A stretch of 64,000 nucleotides of DNA from Paracholeplasma vituli (GTDB taxonomy: Bacteria > Bacillota_I > Bacilli_A > Acholeplasmatales > UBA5453). The position numbers and the translations under genes are program-made. Positions 45,593 through 53,627 of the stretch are shown one piece after another. Numbering within the stretch: position 1 is the first letter of the stretch; each line of letters begins with the position of its first letter. The stretch spans positions 1-64,000 of the forward strand of contig NZ_JAOEGN010000009.1 in NCBI RefSeq assembly GCF_025446935.1, in the 5' to 3' direction. The notes beneath the pieces were generated by a model, which was not told the origin of the DNA, ran no database searches, and worked only from the letters and a program-made list of their open reading frames with translations.

Positions 45593-46576
45593 TTAGTAGA
45601 TCCCCTTTCCCGTAAACTTCTTGAGAATAGAGTTACTAGAAATCAACAAAGCCAGTGAAATGACAGATTTCAACATCCCAATTGCAGTCGCGTATGAATA
45701 ACGCCACTGTGGAATCCCAAACTTATAAATGAATGTATCGAGGACTTCACTCCGCATGATGTTATTTGCATTTTGGAAAACCCATAAGTGTTCAATACCA
45801 TTGTTTAGAATCCCTGCAATCGATAAGATGAAGAATAATACAATGGTCGGTGCGATCGAAGGTATGGTGATGTGGATGATGCGTTGGAAACGACTCGCCC
45901 CGTCAATTTTGGCTGCTTCGTATAATTCATTTGGAATCCCTGATATCGCAGCGACATAGATGACTGACCCCCAACCCACGCCTTTGATGATTGACGTGAT
46001 GATGATGAGTCCCCAAAAGTATTGTTCTCCCCCTAAAATATCTAAGGGTTTCGCAATCAAACCGATGTCGACTAACAACGTGTTGACAATCCCAGTTTCA
46101 AAATCTAATAAGGATAAGAATATCCCACCAAAGATGACCCAAGAGATGAAGTGCGGGAAGAACGTGACCGTTTGTACAGTCTTTTTAAACCGGTCACTCA
46201 TCAATTCACTCATCAATATCGCAAATATAATGGGTGCTGGAAAGTTAATCAACAACTGTAAAATATTGAGACCCAATGTATTTTGCATGATGTTGATGAA
46301 GTCTGGGTCTGCCAGAAAGTCTTTAAAATTATCTAATCCAACCCATGGGGCTTGATTGATTGCATTCAAAATATTCAAATACCCATCCCCAGCCTTGAAG
46401 GCTAAGACTAAGCCATATATGGGTGCATACGCAAAAACCGCTAAAAATAGGACCGACAACATGGCCATACCGATGAGGATATAGTCATTTTGGTTCCATA
46501 CTTTTCGCTGCTTTTGGACGACTTTATTCAGTTTAGTGCCATCTATTTTATAGAGGGCGATCGGTTTTGATTTCAT
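45593..46576 (-). CDS. Sugar ABC transporter permease (LplB/YteP type)
   Basis: 327 residues with six membrane helices. The EAA loop YEAAKIDGASRFQRI and PSIAPTIV identify a MalF-type inner-membrane subunit of a CUT1 importer. No ATPase gene lies in this operon, common for such systems, which borrow a shared MsmX-type ATPase. A candidate is the ATPase encoded at 49537-50226 on the divergent side. Eleven bases after lacI. Confidence 0.88.
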   Translation of the reverse strand: MKSKPIALYKIDGTKLNKVVQKQRKVWNQNDYILIGMAMLSVLFLAVFAYAPIYGLVLAFKAGDGYLNILNAINQAPWVGLDNFKDFLADPDFINIMQNTLGLNILQLLINFPAPIIFAILMSELMSDRFKKTVQTVTFFPHFISWVIFGGIFLSLLDFETGIVNTLLVDIGLIAKPLDILGGEQYFWGLIIITSIIKGVGWGSVIYVAAISGIPNELYEAAKIDGASRFQRIIHITIPSIAPTIVLFFILSIAGILNNGIEHLWVFQNANNIMRSEVLDTFIYKFGIPQWRYSYATAIGMLKSVISLALLISSNSILKKFTGKGIY

Positions 46577-46586
46577 AAGACCTCGA

Positions 46587-47609
46587 TTAGGATTTGATAT
46601 TTTTTACGCTATCACGGACAATGAGGGCAGCCGGGCAACGGATGACTTCATGGTGGTTAATGTCTTTCACCATTTTCATGAGTAAATTTGAAAGGGCCTG
46701 AGACATCTCATAAATGGGTTGTCTCACGGTGGTTAGTTTGGTTTCTAATATGGCTGAATAAAAGATATCGTCAAACCCAACTAGGCTGACATCTTCAGGA
46801 ATTCGAATGCCTTTTTGTTTCGCTGTTTCAATGACACCAAAGGCTTGAAGGTCGTTGAAAGCGAATATCGCCGACACTTGATTCAGTAACTTTTTACCGC
46901 CTAAACGACCTGTTTCCATATCGTAAAATCCCGTTACGATGTGTTCTGGATTGATGTGTAATCCTGCTTCGTTTAAAGCCTTCATGACCCCTTTTAAACG
47001 GTCTCTCGAGCTGTTTAACACCAATGGTCCTGTGATGACACCGATATGATGATGGCCATTATCGATCAAATGCTTCGTCAATTCATATCCGCTGGTTTCA
47101 TTGTCAACAAAGACTTTTGACGCATCGCCTTCATAAAAACGGTCAAATAAGACATACGGTATTTTCGAATCTCTTAACATCGATTGGATCGATGCTTGGT
47201 GATTGTCCGTTAATGATTCTGCTGACATGGTAACGATTAAGCCATCTACATTTCGACTGATGAGTAATTCTAAGTACTTCAAGTCGTTGGCATATTTCTC
47301 TTCACTGTTACACAAAAACATATCATAGCCATATTTGGACAGTTCAATTTGAATGTGTCTGACTGCTTCGGAGAAAAAGGCGTTTGAGATATCGGGAATT
47401 AAGACCCCAATGGTATTGGTTTTCTTGGTTGCTAAAGACCGCGCTGTAGGGTCAGGACGGTAGCCTAACGCCAGCGCTTGATCGTGTATCAATTGTTTGG
47501 TTTTTTCCGATAAATTACTCGGTTTATGATTGAGTACTAATGATACCGCTGTAGAGGATACCCCACAAGCCAATGCGACATCTTTTAGTGTAGTTGTTTT
47601 CTTTTTCAT
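46587..47609 (-). CDS. LacI-family transcription regulator
   Basis: 340 residues. N-terminal LacI helix-turn-helix (TLKDVALACGVSSTAVSLVLNHK) with hinge (ARSLATKKT), then a periplasmic-binding-like sensor domain (TIGVLIPDISN, AIFAFNDLQAFG, LVGFDDI). Second gene of the operon, overlapping ribokinase by four bases. A palindrome GTAAA-N4-TTTAC in the operon promoter is its likely operator, so it should repress the operon until a sugar ligand binds. Confidence 0.92.
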   Translation of the reverse strand: MKKKTTTLKDVALACGVSSTAVSLVLNHKPSNLSEKTKQLIHDQALALGYRPDPTARSLATKKTNTIGVLIPDISNAFFSEAVRHIQIELSKYGYDMFLCNSEEKYANDLKYLELLISRNVDGLIVTMSAESLTDNHQASIQSMLRDSKIPYVLFDRFYEGDASKVFVDNETSGYELTKHLIDNGHHHIGVITGPLVLNSSRDRLKGVMKALNEAGLHINPEHIVTGFYDMETGRLGGKKLLNQVSAIFAFNDLQAFGVIETAKQKGIRIPEDVSLVGFDDIFYSAILETKLTTVRQPIYEMSQALSNLLMKMVKDINHHEVIRCPAALIVRDSVKNIKS

Positions 47610-48517
47610 ATTTTTGATTGGCTCATGAACAAGGTGACCGATGCCTGATCCGGAATCGATTGTTGAGCCCCTTTCTTTGTAATGGTTAATGCGGCAGCAG
47701 CTGAAGCATAACGCATCGAAGCTTCAATGCTTTGGCCTTCAGCTCGTCTCGCCATGAACCCACCAATGTAGGTATCACCTGCGGCTGTGGTATCGACAAC
47801 TGCTACCGTGTGCGCATCCACCCAGTGCACGGATTCATCGACATAGGCAGATCCTAACGCCCCTAAAGTGAATAAAGTGTGCTTGACACCTTTTCGTTTC
47901 AGTATCGAGGAAGCTTCAAGGATTTCTTTGGTTGTTATCGGATAGAGATGGGTATAAAATTCTGTTTCCGATTGATTTAAAATGAGATAATCCATGTATT
48001 TAAAATCAGCGTCATCCAATGGCTTAGCAGGTGCTGGATTCATCACCGTCGTTAATCCCAAGGCTTTGGCTTTTCTAAGTGCGTATTGGATCGCTTTAGC
48101 TGGTATTTCATTTTGTAGTAATACATAATCATTAGGACTCGCTGTCAATAACGCTTCATCAATCGCGTGTATATCGACCAAGGCGTTCGCCCCTGCGTCA
48201 ATGACAATTGCATTGTCCTGTTCAGCGATCGTAATGACAGCGATGCCACTCGATACAGAATCGTGTGATTTGACATGGGTTGTGTCCACCCCATAGTGTT
48301 GTAATGTCTGAATGAGTTCAGGTCCAAAGGCATCCCCAACAGCGCCTACCATCACAGTACTCGCGCCGCTCTTTTGACAAGCAACTGCTTGATTAGCCCC
48401 TTTGCCACCAGGGTTCGTCATAAAACCAAATCCAGTGACTGTTTCACCTAATTTGGGATATTTTTGAGATTGAATGACCAAATCCATATTGATACTGCCA
48501 ATCACGAAAATTCTCAT
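47606..48517 (-). CDS. rbsK: Ribokinase
   Basis: Phosphorylates ribose to ribose 5-phosphate. PfkB fold: GSINMDLV at the start, NPGGKGANQA (substrate loop), and DTTAAGDTYIGGF (anion hole and catalytic Asp). An open frame runs up to a TTG at 48595, but that region holds the -35, -10 and operator, so the ATG at 48517 is the start (303 residues). First gene of the sugar operon. With the nucleoside hydrolase it would channel ribose into central metabolism. Confidence 0.9.
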   Translation of the reverse strand: MRIFVIGSINMDLVIQSQKYPKLGETVTGFGFMTNPGGKGANQAVACQKSGASTVMVGAVGDAFGPELIQTLQHYGVDTTHVKSHDSVSSGIAVITIAEQDNAIVIDAGANALVDIHAIDEALLTASPNDYVLLQNEIPAKAIQYALRKAKALGLTTVMNPAPAKPLDDADFKYMDYLILNQSETEFYTHLYPITTKEILEASSILKRKGVKHTLFTLGALGSAYVDESVHWVDAHTVAVVDTTAAGDTYIGGFMARRAEGQSIEASMRYASAAAALTITKKGAQQSIPDQASVTLFMSQSKI

Positions 48518-48539
48518 AAAAATCACTCTTTTCTGAATA

Positions 48540-48588
48540 GTAAACCGCTTTACATTTTGATTATAGCATGTGAAATCCCCACTGTCAA
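48540..48588 (-). promoter_or_regulatory. Consensus promoter and LacI-type operator of the sugar operon
   Basis: Minus strand: -35 TTGACA (48583-48588), 17-base spacer, -10 TATAAT (48560-48565), a perfect consensus. Directly downstream the palindrome GTAAAGCGGTTTAC (48540-48553) overlaps the start of transcription, ideal for repression by the LacI-family protein. The related cre site of CcpA looks similar, so catabolite repression is an alternative reading. Confidence 0.85.
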
Positions 48589-48627
48589 CCATCAATGAAA
48601 GCCCTTTTAATGATTATTTTTCTTGCA

Positions 48628-48656
48628 TTGACGGATTGGTTTTTTATGGTTACAAT
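48628..48656 (+). promoter_or_regulatory. Promoter of the divergent plus-strand operon
   Basis: TTGACG (48628-48633), 17 bases, TACAAT (48651-48656), about 28 bases before the ATG at 48684. It is back to back with the sugar operon promoter, so binding at the operator could affect both. Confidence 0.75.
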
Positions 48657-48683
48657 GAATATAGTCATGAAGGCGGTGTCAAA

Positions 48684-49544
48684 ATGCTTTATAAAAAGAA
48701 AGTGGCGAGTCAAGATTTTACGAGTGCACAGCTACCCAAAAATCGAATCGAATCTATTTTAGACATTTGCAAGTCACGTTTCATGACCTTGTTGGGTCTG
48801 GGGTTAATTTTAGGTATATTTGGACTACCAATGCTGGTACATTTATTGTTGTCAAACATCACCGTATATGAAATCAATTTAGCCTATAGCCTCAATCAAG
48901 TCACACAGGCAGAAGCCAGCACACAACTATTCAATGCCTTCACATTCCGTCACGCAATGAACATCCCATTGCTCATGCTTTTAGGTATTGGATTATCTGG
49001 GGTTACACGGATATTACGTCAACTGTTGTGGCAAGAACCCATCTTCATCTTCCATGATTTCAAATTAGGGGTTCAATCGACAGGCAAATATACGCTACTC
49101 ATGATGGGGCTGTTTGGGATTATAAACCTTTTGTTTCAAATGATCTTGCGACAACCCTCATTAGAACAAGATACCCTCTTTTACATCAGTGCCTTGATGA
49201 TTGCACTAACCGCGTTAGTCTTCATCCTGTTGCTGGGTTACTACAGTTGGGTTCAAAACAGTTTGTACCAGTTAACATTCAAAGCCTTATTTAAAAATAG
49301 CTTGATGTTCGCGATGCGTTACTTCTTTAAAACCATTGCTTTATTTATGGTATTCCTGCCGTGGCTGTTACTACTACTGCCTTACCCTTTTGGATTCATG
49401 CTCGTCATTGGTTTATTAACGATTGTCATCTTACCAGTTGAACTCTTGATTCTGCTTGCGTTTGGGCTGGATATCATGGATCAGACCATTAATCAATATC
49501 ATCACCCCAGCATTTATCGGAAAGGATTGTGGCCACATGAGTGA
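48684..49544 (+). CDS. Polytopic membrane protein
   Basis: 286 residues with about six hydrophobic helices (near 35-60, 100-115, 135-160, 175-205, 225-245 and 250-275). Not assigned with certainty; DUF624/YesL-type proteins next to sugar ABC genes have a similar size and layout. The frame is open from 48570 but the promoter lies inside that stretch. GAAGGCGGTG precedes the ATG at 48684. Overlaps the ABC ATPase gene by eight bases, so it may be part of a transporter. Confidence 0.7.
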   Translation: MLYKKKVASQDFTSAQLPKNRIESILDICKSRFMTLLGLGLILGIFGLPMLVHLLLSNITVYEINLAYSLNQVTQAEASTQLFNAFTFRHAMNIPLLMLLGIGLSGVTRILRQLLWQEPIFIFHDFKLGVQSTGKYTLLMMGLFGIINLLFQMILRQPSLEQDTLFYISALMIALTALVFILLLGYYSWVQNSLYQLTFKALFKNSLMFAMRYFFKTIALFMVFLPWLLLLLPYPFGFMLVIGLLTIVILPVELLILLAFGLDIMDQTINQYHHPSIYRKGLWPHE

Positions 49545-50226
49545 CATTAGGATTCAAGGACTTTCTAAGTACTACATCGAACCCAAATCACAAACCGGCA
49601 TTGTGGCTTTAGATAATATTCACTTACAGATACCCGCTAAGCAAATCACTTGGATTCAAGGCCCATCAGGATGTGGTAAAACCACTTTATTAAAGATCTT
49701 AGCTGGATTACTTCCGCCTGACGAAGGTCAGATTTATTTGGGACAAGTCGATATCACAAACCAACCAGCAAACTTGAGGTCGATGGCATTGGTTACCCAA
49801 AACTATACGTTATATCCCCATATGACCATATTTGATAACATTGCCTATCCATTAAAACAAGCAAAGACCCCTGTAGAAGAAATTAAACAGCGTGTTAATG
49901 ACATCGCGAGCTGGTTCAATCTAGAGATACTCTTAAGTCGTAAACCCAAGGTCTTATCTGGCGGTCAACAACAAAAAGTGGCGATTGCGCGCGCACTCAT
50001 TAAATTCCCAGACATCATTTTGATGGATGAACCTTTCGCAAACTTAGATACCCCAAACGCCTTACACTTATTGAGTATCATTCGTACACTACAAGCCCAA
50101 ACACATGCCACACTGGTGATTGTTTCACATCACATTGATCATTTGACTGTCTCTGGTGATTTTTTGGTTGAAATGGATAATGGCGAAATGATAAGAACAA
50201 CGTCTATAGGTGATACCGATGTTTAA
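49537..50226 (+). CDS. ABC transporter ATPase
   Basis: 229 residues. Walker A GPSGCGKTT, Q-loop VTQNYTLYP, signature LSGGQQQKVAIARAL, Walker B IILMDEPFANLD and H-loop VSHH, all intact. The Q-loop and signature look like those of sugar importers (MsmX/UgpC), but the C-terminal TOBE domain of those 360-residue proteins is missing. The ATG at 49537 inside an open frame from 49456 is the start. It may energise the divergent CUT1 permeases or the membrane proteins of its own operon. Confidence 0.88.
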   Translation: MSDIRIQGLSKYYIEPKSQTGIVALDNIHLQIPAKQITWIQGPSGCGKTTLLKILAGLLPPDEGQIYLGQVDITNQPANLRSMALVTQNYTLYPHMTIFDNIAYPLKQAKTPVEEIKQRVNDIASWFNLEILLSRKPKVLSGGQQQKVAIARALIKFPDIILMDEPFANLDTPNALHLLSIIRTLQAQTHATLVIVSHHIDHLTVSGDFLVEMDNGEMIRTTSIGDTDV

Positions 50227-50692
50227 AATAGATACCAACTTTAAGCAAGCCTGTTTAAAAGAAATCCATAGGGGACTATCCTTTATCTTGGCACTTGTTT
50301 TGCTACTCATCTTAGTCTCTGTGGGTTTAGTTCTAAATGCACCAAAATTAGGACAAGTGATCGTCACTGTGTTATCAATTTTGAGTAGCACCGTCATTTT
50401 AATTTTAATCTACTTAATCGATTACAATAAACTCAAACCCTTACGATTGATGCGAAAGTTCGTTTCTCGTCATCCATTGCCTGAACAAGGCCAGTTGATG
50501 ACGATTGAACATATCAGCAAAGGATTTATCACCTTCAATCAACTTCAATTTTATCCTATTCAAGTATCGATTTCAGGACAGTCCAACAAATTTTATGTGC
50601 TTTCTGCAGTTCAAATCGAGGATATACCTATTGGGATACCCATCTTAGGATTTGTCACTGACCGTTATTTAATGGGGGTTACTCATGCCTAG
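50219..50692 (+). CDS. Two-span membrane protein
   Basis: 157 residues: two adjacent hydrophobic helices (about 20-40 and 47-68) then a soluble beta-rich part (about 75-157). Not recognised. An upstream GTG (50210) is possible, but AGGTGAT suits the ATG at 50219. It overlaps the ATPase gene and the next gene by eight bases each, so the four genes form one unit. Confidence 0.65.
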   Translation: MFKIDTNFKQACLKEIHRGLSFILALVLLLILVSVGLVLNAPKLGQVIVTVLSILSSTVILILIYLIDYNKLKPLRLMRKFVSRHPLPEQGQLMTIEHISKGFITFNQLQFYPIQVSISGQSNKFYVLSAVQIEDIPIGIPILGFVTDRYLMGVTHA

Positions 50693-51245
50693 AATCCATT
50701 ATCGAGTTCATCATATTGTATTGATTTTGTTATCTGTGAGTATATTTTGGACATTGTTCTATGAAAATACGTTTAAGATTCAAAAAGATGAAACCTTCAC
50801 CCTTTTTATTACAGCTAATTATGTTGACACCAAAACCCTTGAGGATACCATTCAAACACAGTTCACTGAGAACGGTATTCGTAAAGTAGAGGTCATTGTC
50901 ATCAGTCAATCAGACACCTATTTTACAACACAGTTTATGACGCGGGGGTTGTTGGATTCAGATTTGCTCATTTTGCCGAAAAATCTACTGGATCAGTTTG
51001 ATTTGAATGAACAATTCTTACCGATTCAATCCGCATTAATTTCTTCGATTTCTTGGACTACACATACGCTAGATGCCTTAGATAAACCACACGCCATGCG
51101 CGTTTATGAATCTGGTGCAACAAACCATCTTAGATTTAATGCACTTATGGCCGAAACACAAGATTATTATGTTGTCATAAACAAGGACTCAGTCCATCCA
51201 GAAACTTTACTGAATCAATTATTATTGAGTCTTATCCAGCCTTAA
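50685..51245 (+). CDS. Membrane-anchored extracytoplasmic protein
   Basis: 186 residues: one N-terminal helix (about 8-25), then a soluble domain with DSDLLILPKNLLDQF, a pattern seen in substrate-binding proteins of ABC transporters (bound-partner search for a dissociated lobe). I would not call it one without structure prediction. Last gene of the plus-strand unit, followed by a strong terminator. Confidence 0.6.
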   Translation: MPRIHYRVHHIVLILLSVSIFWTLFYENTFKIQKDETFTLFITANYVDTKTLEDTIQTQFTENGIRKVEVIVISQSDTYFTTQFMTRGLLDSDLLILPKNLLDQFDLNEQFLPIQSALISSISWTTHTLDALDKPHAMRVYESGATNHLRFNALMAETQDYYVVINKDSVHPETLLNQLLLSLIQP

Positions 51246-51248
51246 TAA

Positions 51249-51292
51249 CAAAGCCACCTATTTCTACGACATCGTAGATTAAGGTGGCTTTT
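51249..51292 (+). terminator. Strong terminator
   Basis: AAAGCCACCT pairs with AGGTGGCTTT, and TCTACGA with TCGTAGA inside it, ending in TTTTATT. It closes the plus-strand unit and may also stop minus-strand transcripts. Confidence 0.9.
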
Positions 51293-51698
51293 ATTAATTA
51301 TGGTTAAACGAAGTGTTTCAAGCATATGTCAAATGATAAGTGAAGTCCTCAACACTTGATCGAAGTGGAGGTTACCTATCCAAAACGATGTGCCACCCGT
51401 AACTCAATAGGCTATACCCCAAGTCCCTACAGTTCTGAGCTGATGAAATGCTACCTTGTAACTTCTAAGACCTTCTTGATTGATATAGAATGCTACTTGA
51501 TGGTAGTCATGGCGCACTAAAAGAAATTTATTGCAGTATTATCTACGTAATTATATCCAAATTATATTTCTAAATCTCCCCATGTGTCATCACCTAAATC
51601 AATACCCAAATGAATTTCATCACTTGTTAGTCAAACCATACAGCTCCGCCTTATATAAACCGTTTTTTGTCCTGATATGAATTCAATACATGGATTAC
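51293..51698. other. 406-base gap with coding remains
   Basis: No intact gene. On the minus strand at about 51570-51640 a short stretch reads DEIHLGIDLGDDTWGDLEI before a stop, and the same frame goes on with several stops, so it may be the remains of a decayed gene. The rest shows no structure I can name. Confidence 0.4.
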
Positions 51699-52589
51699 CT
51701 ATCTAATAATGATTTCCTTATAGATGACAAACTCATCCCCATTATATGTCACTGTAAACACAAGATCGATACCTACCACAAGTTGTTCATAGCTTTGTTT
51801 GGATTCTACATCAAACGAAATCATAACGCCATATCGTGATGACTCATAATTAATTAAAATGCCTGAATCTGGAAAACTCACAAATGTATCGATGTAGTTA
51901 GAAGGTCTGTGGTTGGTTAATTCGATTAATTGTGTATATGTCAGGTTTTCCATCGTATAAAACTCATTGTCTGCCATATGTACATTTTTAATTTCTAATG
52001 AATAATTCTTGTTGAAATTGAATCCTTCTTTCATCCCGAGTGCTTCTGCAGTAATCAAAAAGGCATAGGCATCTCTAGGTCTTTGAGTGAATAATGGACC
52101 CCTGTTATTCACATCGTTTTCTAAGCCTTCGATATAGGCGCTTGGAAATTGAGGTCTAATACCTGTATAGGTTTGATCACACTTAATCACCATTCGACCC
52201 TTGATGATATATAAATCATTGGTTTCCTTAATCTTGAAAACCAATTGATCGATTGTGATGACTTTATCTGTTTTCTTAAGGAGCGTTATTTTGGATTTTG
52301 CGACATCGGTACGGATATCCAAATCAATTAAGTCTACGTTTTCACCGATGGCTTTATCAAATTCCAATTGATCATCGTAAGGTACGAGTCCTGTAATGAA
52401 CTCATCCTTAGGTATCATTGCATGAGAGATAATATCGACCCAAAAGAATTTAGATTCGCCTTCATGCAACGTATACTCATAGTAAAAAGTGTTTGAACTG
52501 GTTTCGTAGTGTATAACTTCATCCTTTTTACAACCAAACAGTGAAACTGAAATCAAAACCAGTAAAAATGATACAAATAATTTTTTCAT
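51699..52589 (-). CDS. Lipoprotein, paralogue B
   Basis: 296 residues, lipobox LFGCK followed by KDEVIHYETSSNTFYYEY. The mature part is beta-rich with a central KTDKVITIDQLVFKIK segment and an alanine-rich turn DAYAFLITAEALGM. Clearly paralogous along its whole length to the gene just upstream (52649-53536), so the pair arose by tandem duplication. Function unknown. As surface lipoproteins behind two ABC fusion genes and a secreted protein, a shielding or receptor role is possible. Confidence 0.7.
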   Translation of the reverse strand: MKKLFVSFLLVLISVSLFGCKKDEVIHYETSSNTFYYEYTLHEGESKFFWVDIISHAMIPKDEFITGLVPYDDQLEFDKAIGENVDLIDLDIRTDVAKSKITLLKKTDKVITIDQLVFKIKETNDLYIIKGRMVIKCDQTYTGIRPQFPSAYIEGLENDVNNRGPLFTQRPRDAYAFLITAEALGMKEGFNFNKNYSLEIKNVHMADNEFYTMENLTYTQLIELTNHRPSNYIDTFVSFPDSGILINYESSRYGVMISFDVESKQSYEQLVVGIDLVFTVTYNGDEFVIYKEIIIR

Positions 52590-52648
52590 AAAACCTCCAT
52601 TTTGTTTTCATAACAAGTGAAAACTAGGGAACTACCAATTAATTATAT

Positions 52649-53536
52649 TTAGCTTAAAATGATTTCACGATAGATACTATACTCGTCTCCGTTGATGATA
52701 ACATCAAAGATTAAATCTAGACCGATAAAGAGATATGTATAGTCTTCTTTAGGTTTTAGGTCAAAGAATAACATCGTACCATATCTTGAATTCGTATAGT
52801 TTATCGTAATGTTTTCATTCGGAATGTCTTCTTGCTTATCGATATAATCATATAAATGATGTACAACTTGATCACCGAGTAGAGCGTATTTTACGAGTTC
52901 AACTGTATAAAACGAATTTTCTTTAATGCGAAGACTTTGAATTTGTAATGAATAGCTTCGATCAAAATTGAAACCATTCTTCAAAAGCAGCTCATCTGCA
53001 GTAATCAAGAAAGCATAGGCGTCTTTTGATCTTACGGGTATTAGATTCCCACGGTTTAATTCATCTTCTGTAAGTGGTACATACGATAGCGGGAACTTAG
53101 GATTCACACCCGTATAACTAGAATCACAGTTAATAATCATGGTTCCACGGATAATCCACTCATCATTGGTTCCTTTGATTTTATAGATTAGTTTATCAAT
53201 TGTGATGGTTTTATCGGTTTGTTTAAGTAATCGAACGGTTGAATTCTTATGATTAAGATCCACGGCTAAGTCGATTAAATCCAGATTAGTTCCCTCAGCA
53301 CGATCAAATACTAATTGATCCTCATAAGGTTCCATAGTCTGAATAAAATCGTTTGTCGAAGTCATTTCATAGGGTAAAAGTAATACTAGAAATTGCTTGG
53401 TTTCACCTTCATGCATGGTATAGTCATAGTAAAAAATGTTTTCGGTTGTTTCATAGCGAATCACTTCATCTTTTTTACAACCGATTAGTGAAGATGAAAT
53501 CATTACCAGTAAAAAGGATAATAAAATTTTTCTCAT
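52649..53536 (-). CDS. Lipoprotein, paralogue A
   Basis: 295 residues, lipobox LIGCK. It shares with paralogue B the start KKDEVIRYETTENIFYYDY, KQTDKTITIDKLIYKIK, KDAYAFLITADELL and the end GDEYSIYREIILS. No known domain. It is transcribed after the ABC fusion genes, with a 91-base gap. Confidence 0.7.
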   Translation of the reverse strand: MRKILLSFLLVMISSSLIGCKKDEVIRYETTENIFYYDYTMHEGETKQFLVLLLPYEMTSTNDFIQTMEPYEDQLVFDRAEGTNLDLIDLAVDLNHKNSTVRLLKQTDKTITIDKLIYKIKGTNDEWIIRGTMIINCDSSYTGVNPKFPLSYVPLTEDELNRGNLIPVRSKDAYAFLITADELLLKNGFNFDRSYSLQIQSLRIKENSFYTVELVKYALLGDQVVHHLYDYIDKQEDIPNENITINYTNSRYGTMLFFDLKPKEDYTYLFIGLDLIFDVIINGDEYSIYREIILS

Positions 53537-53627
53537 ATAGCCTCCGTATCGTTATGTGTAATCGAGTACTCCACACTAATAGACGTAAAAATCTTCACTT
53601 TTTTGCTAGAAAAATGAAGATTATTTT

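Noticed and set aside
51350-51480. tRNA-like or riboswitch-like folding in the gap
   Set aside because: No cloverleaf arms or conserved riboswitch core could be traced by eye.
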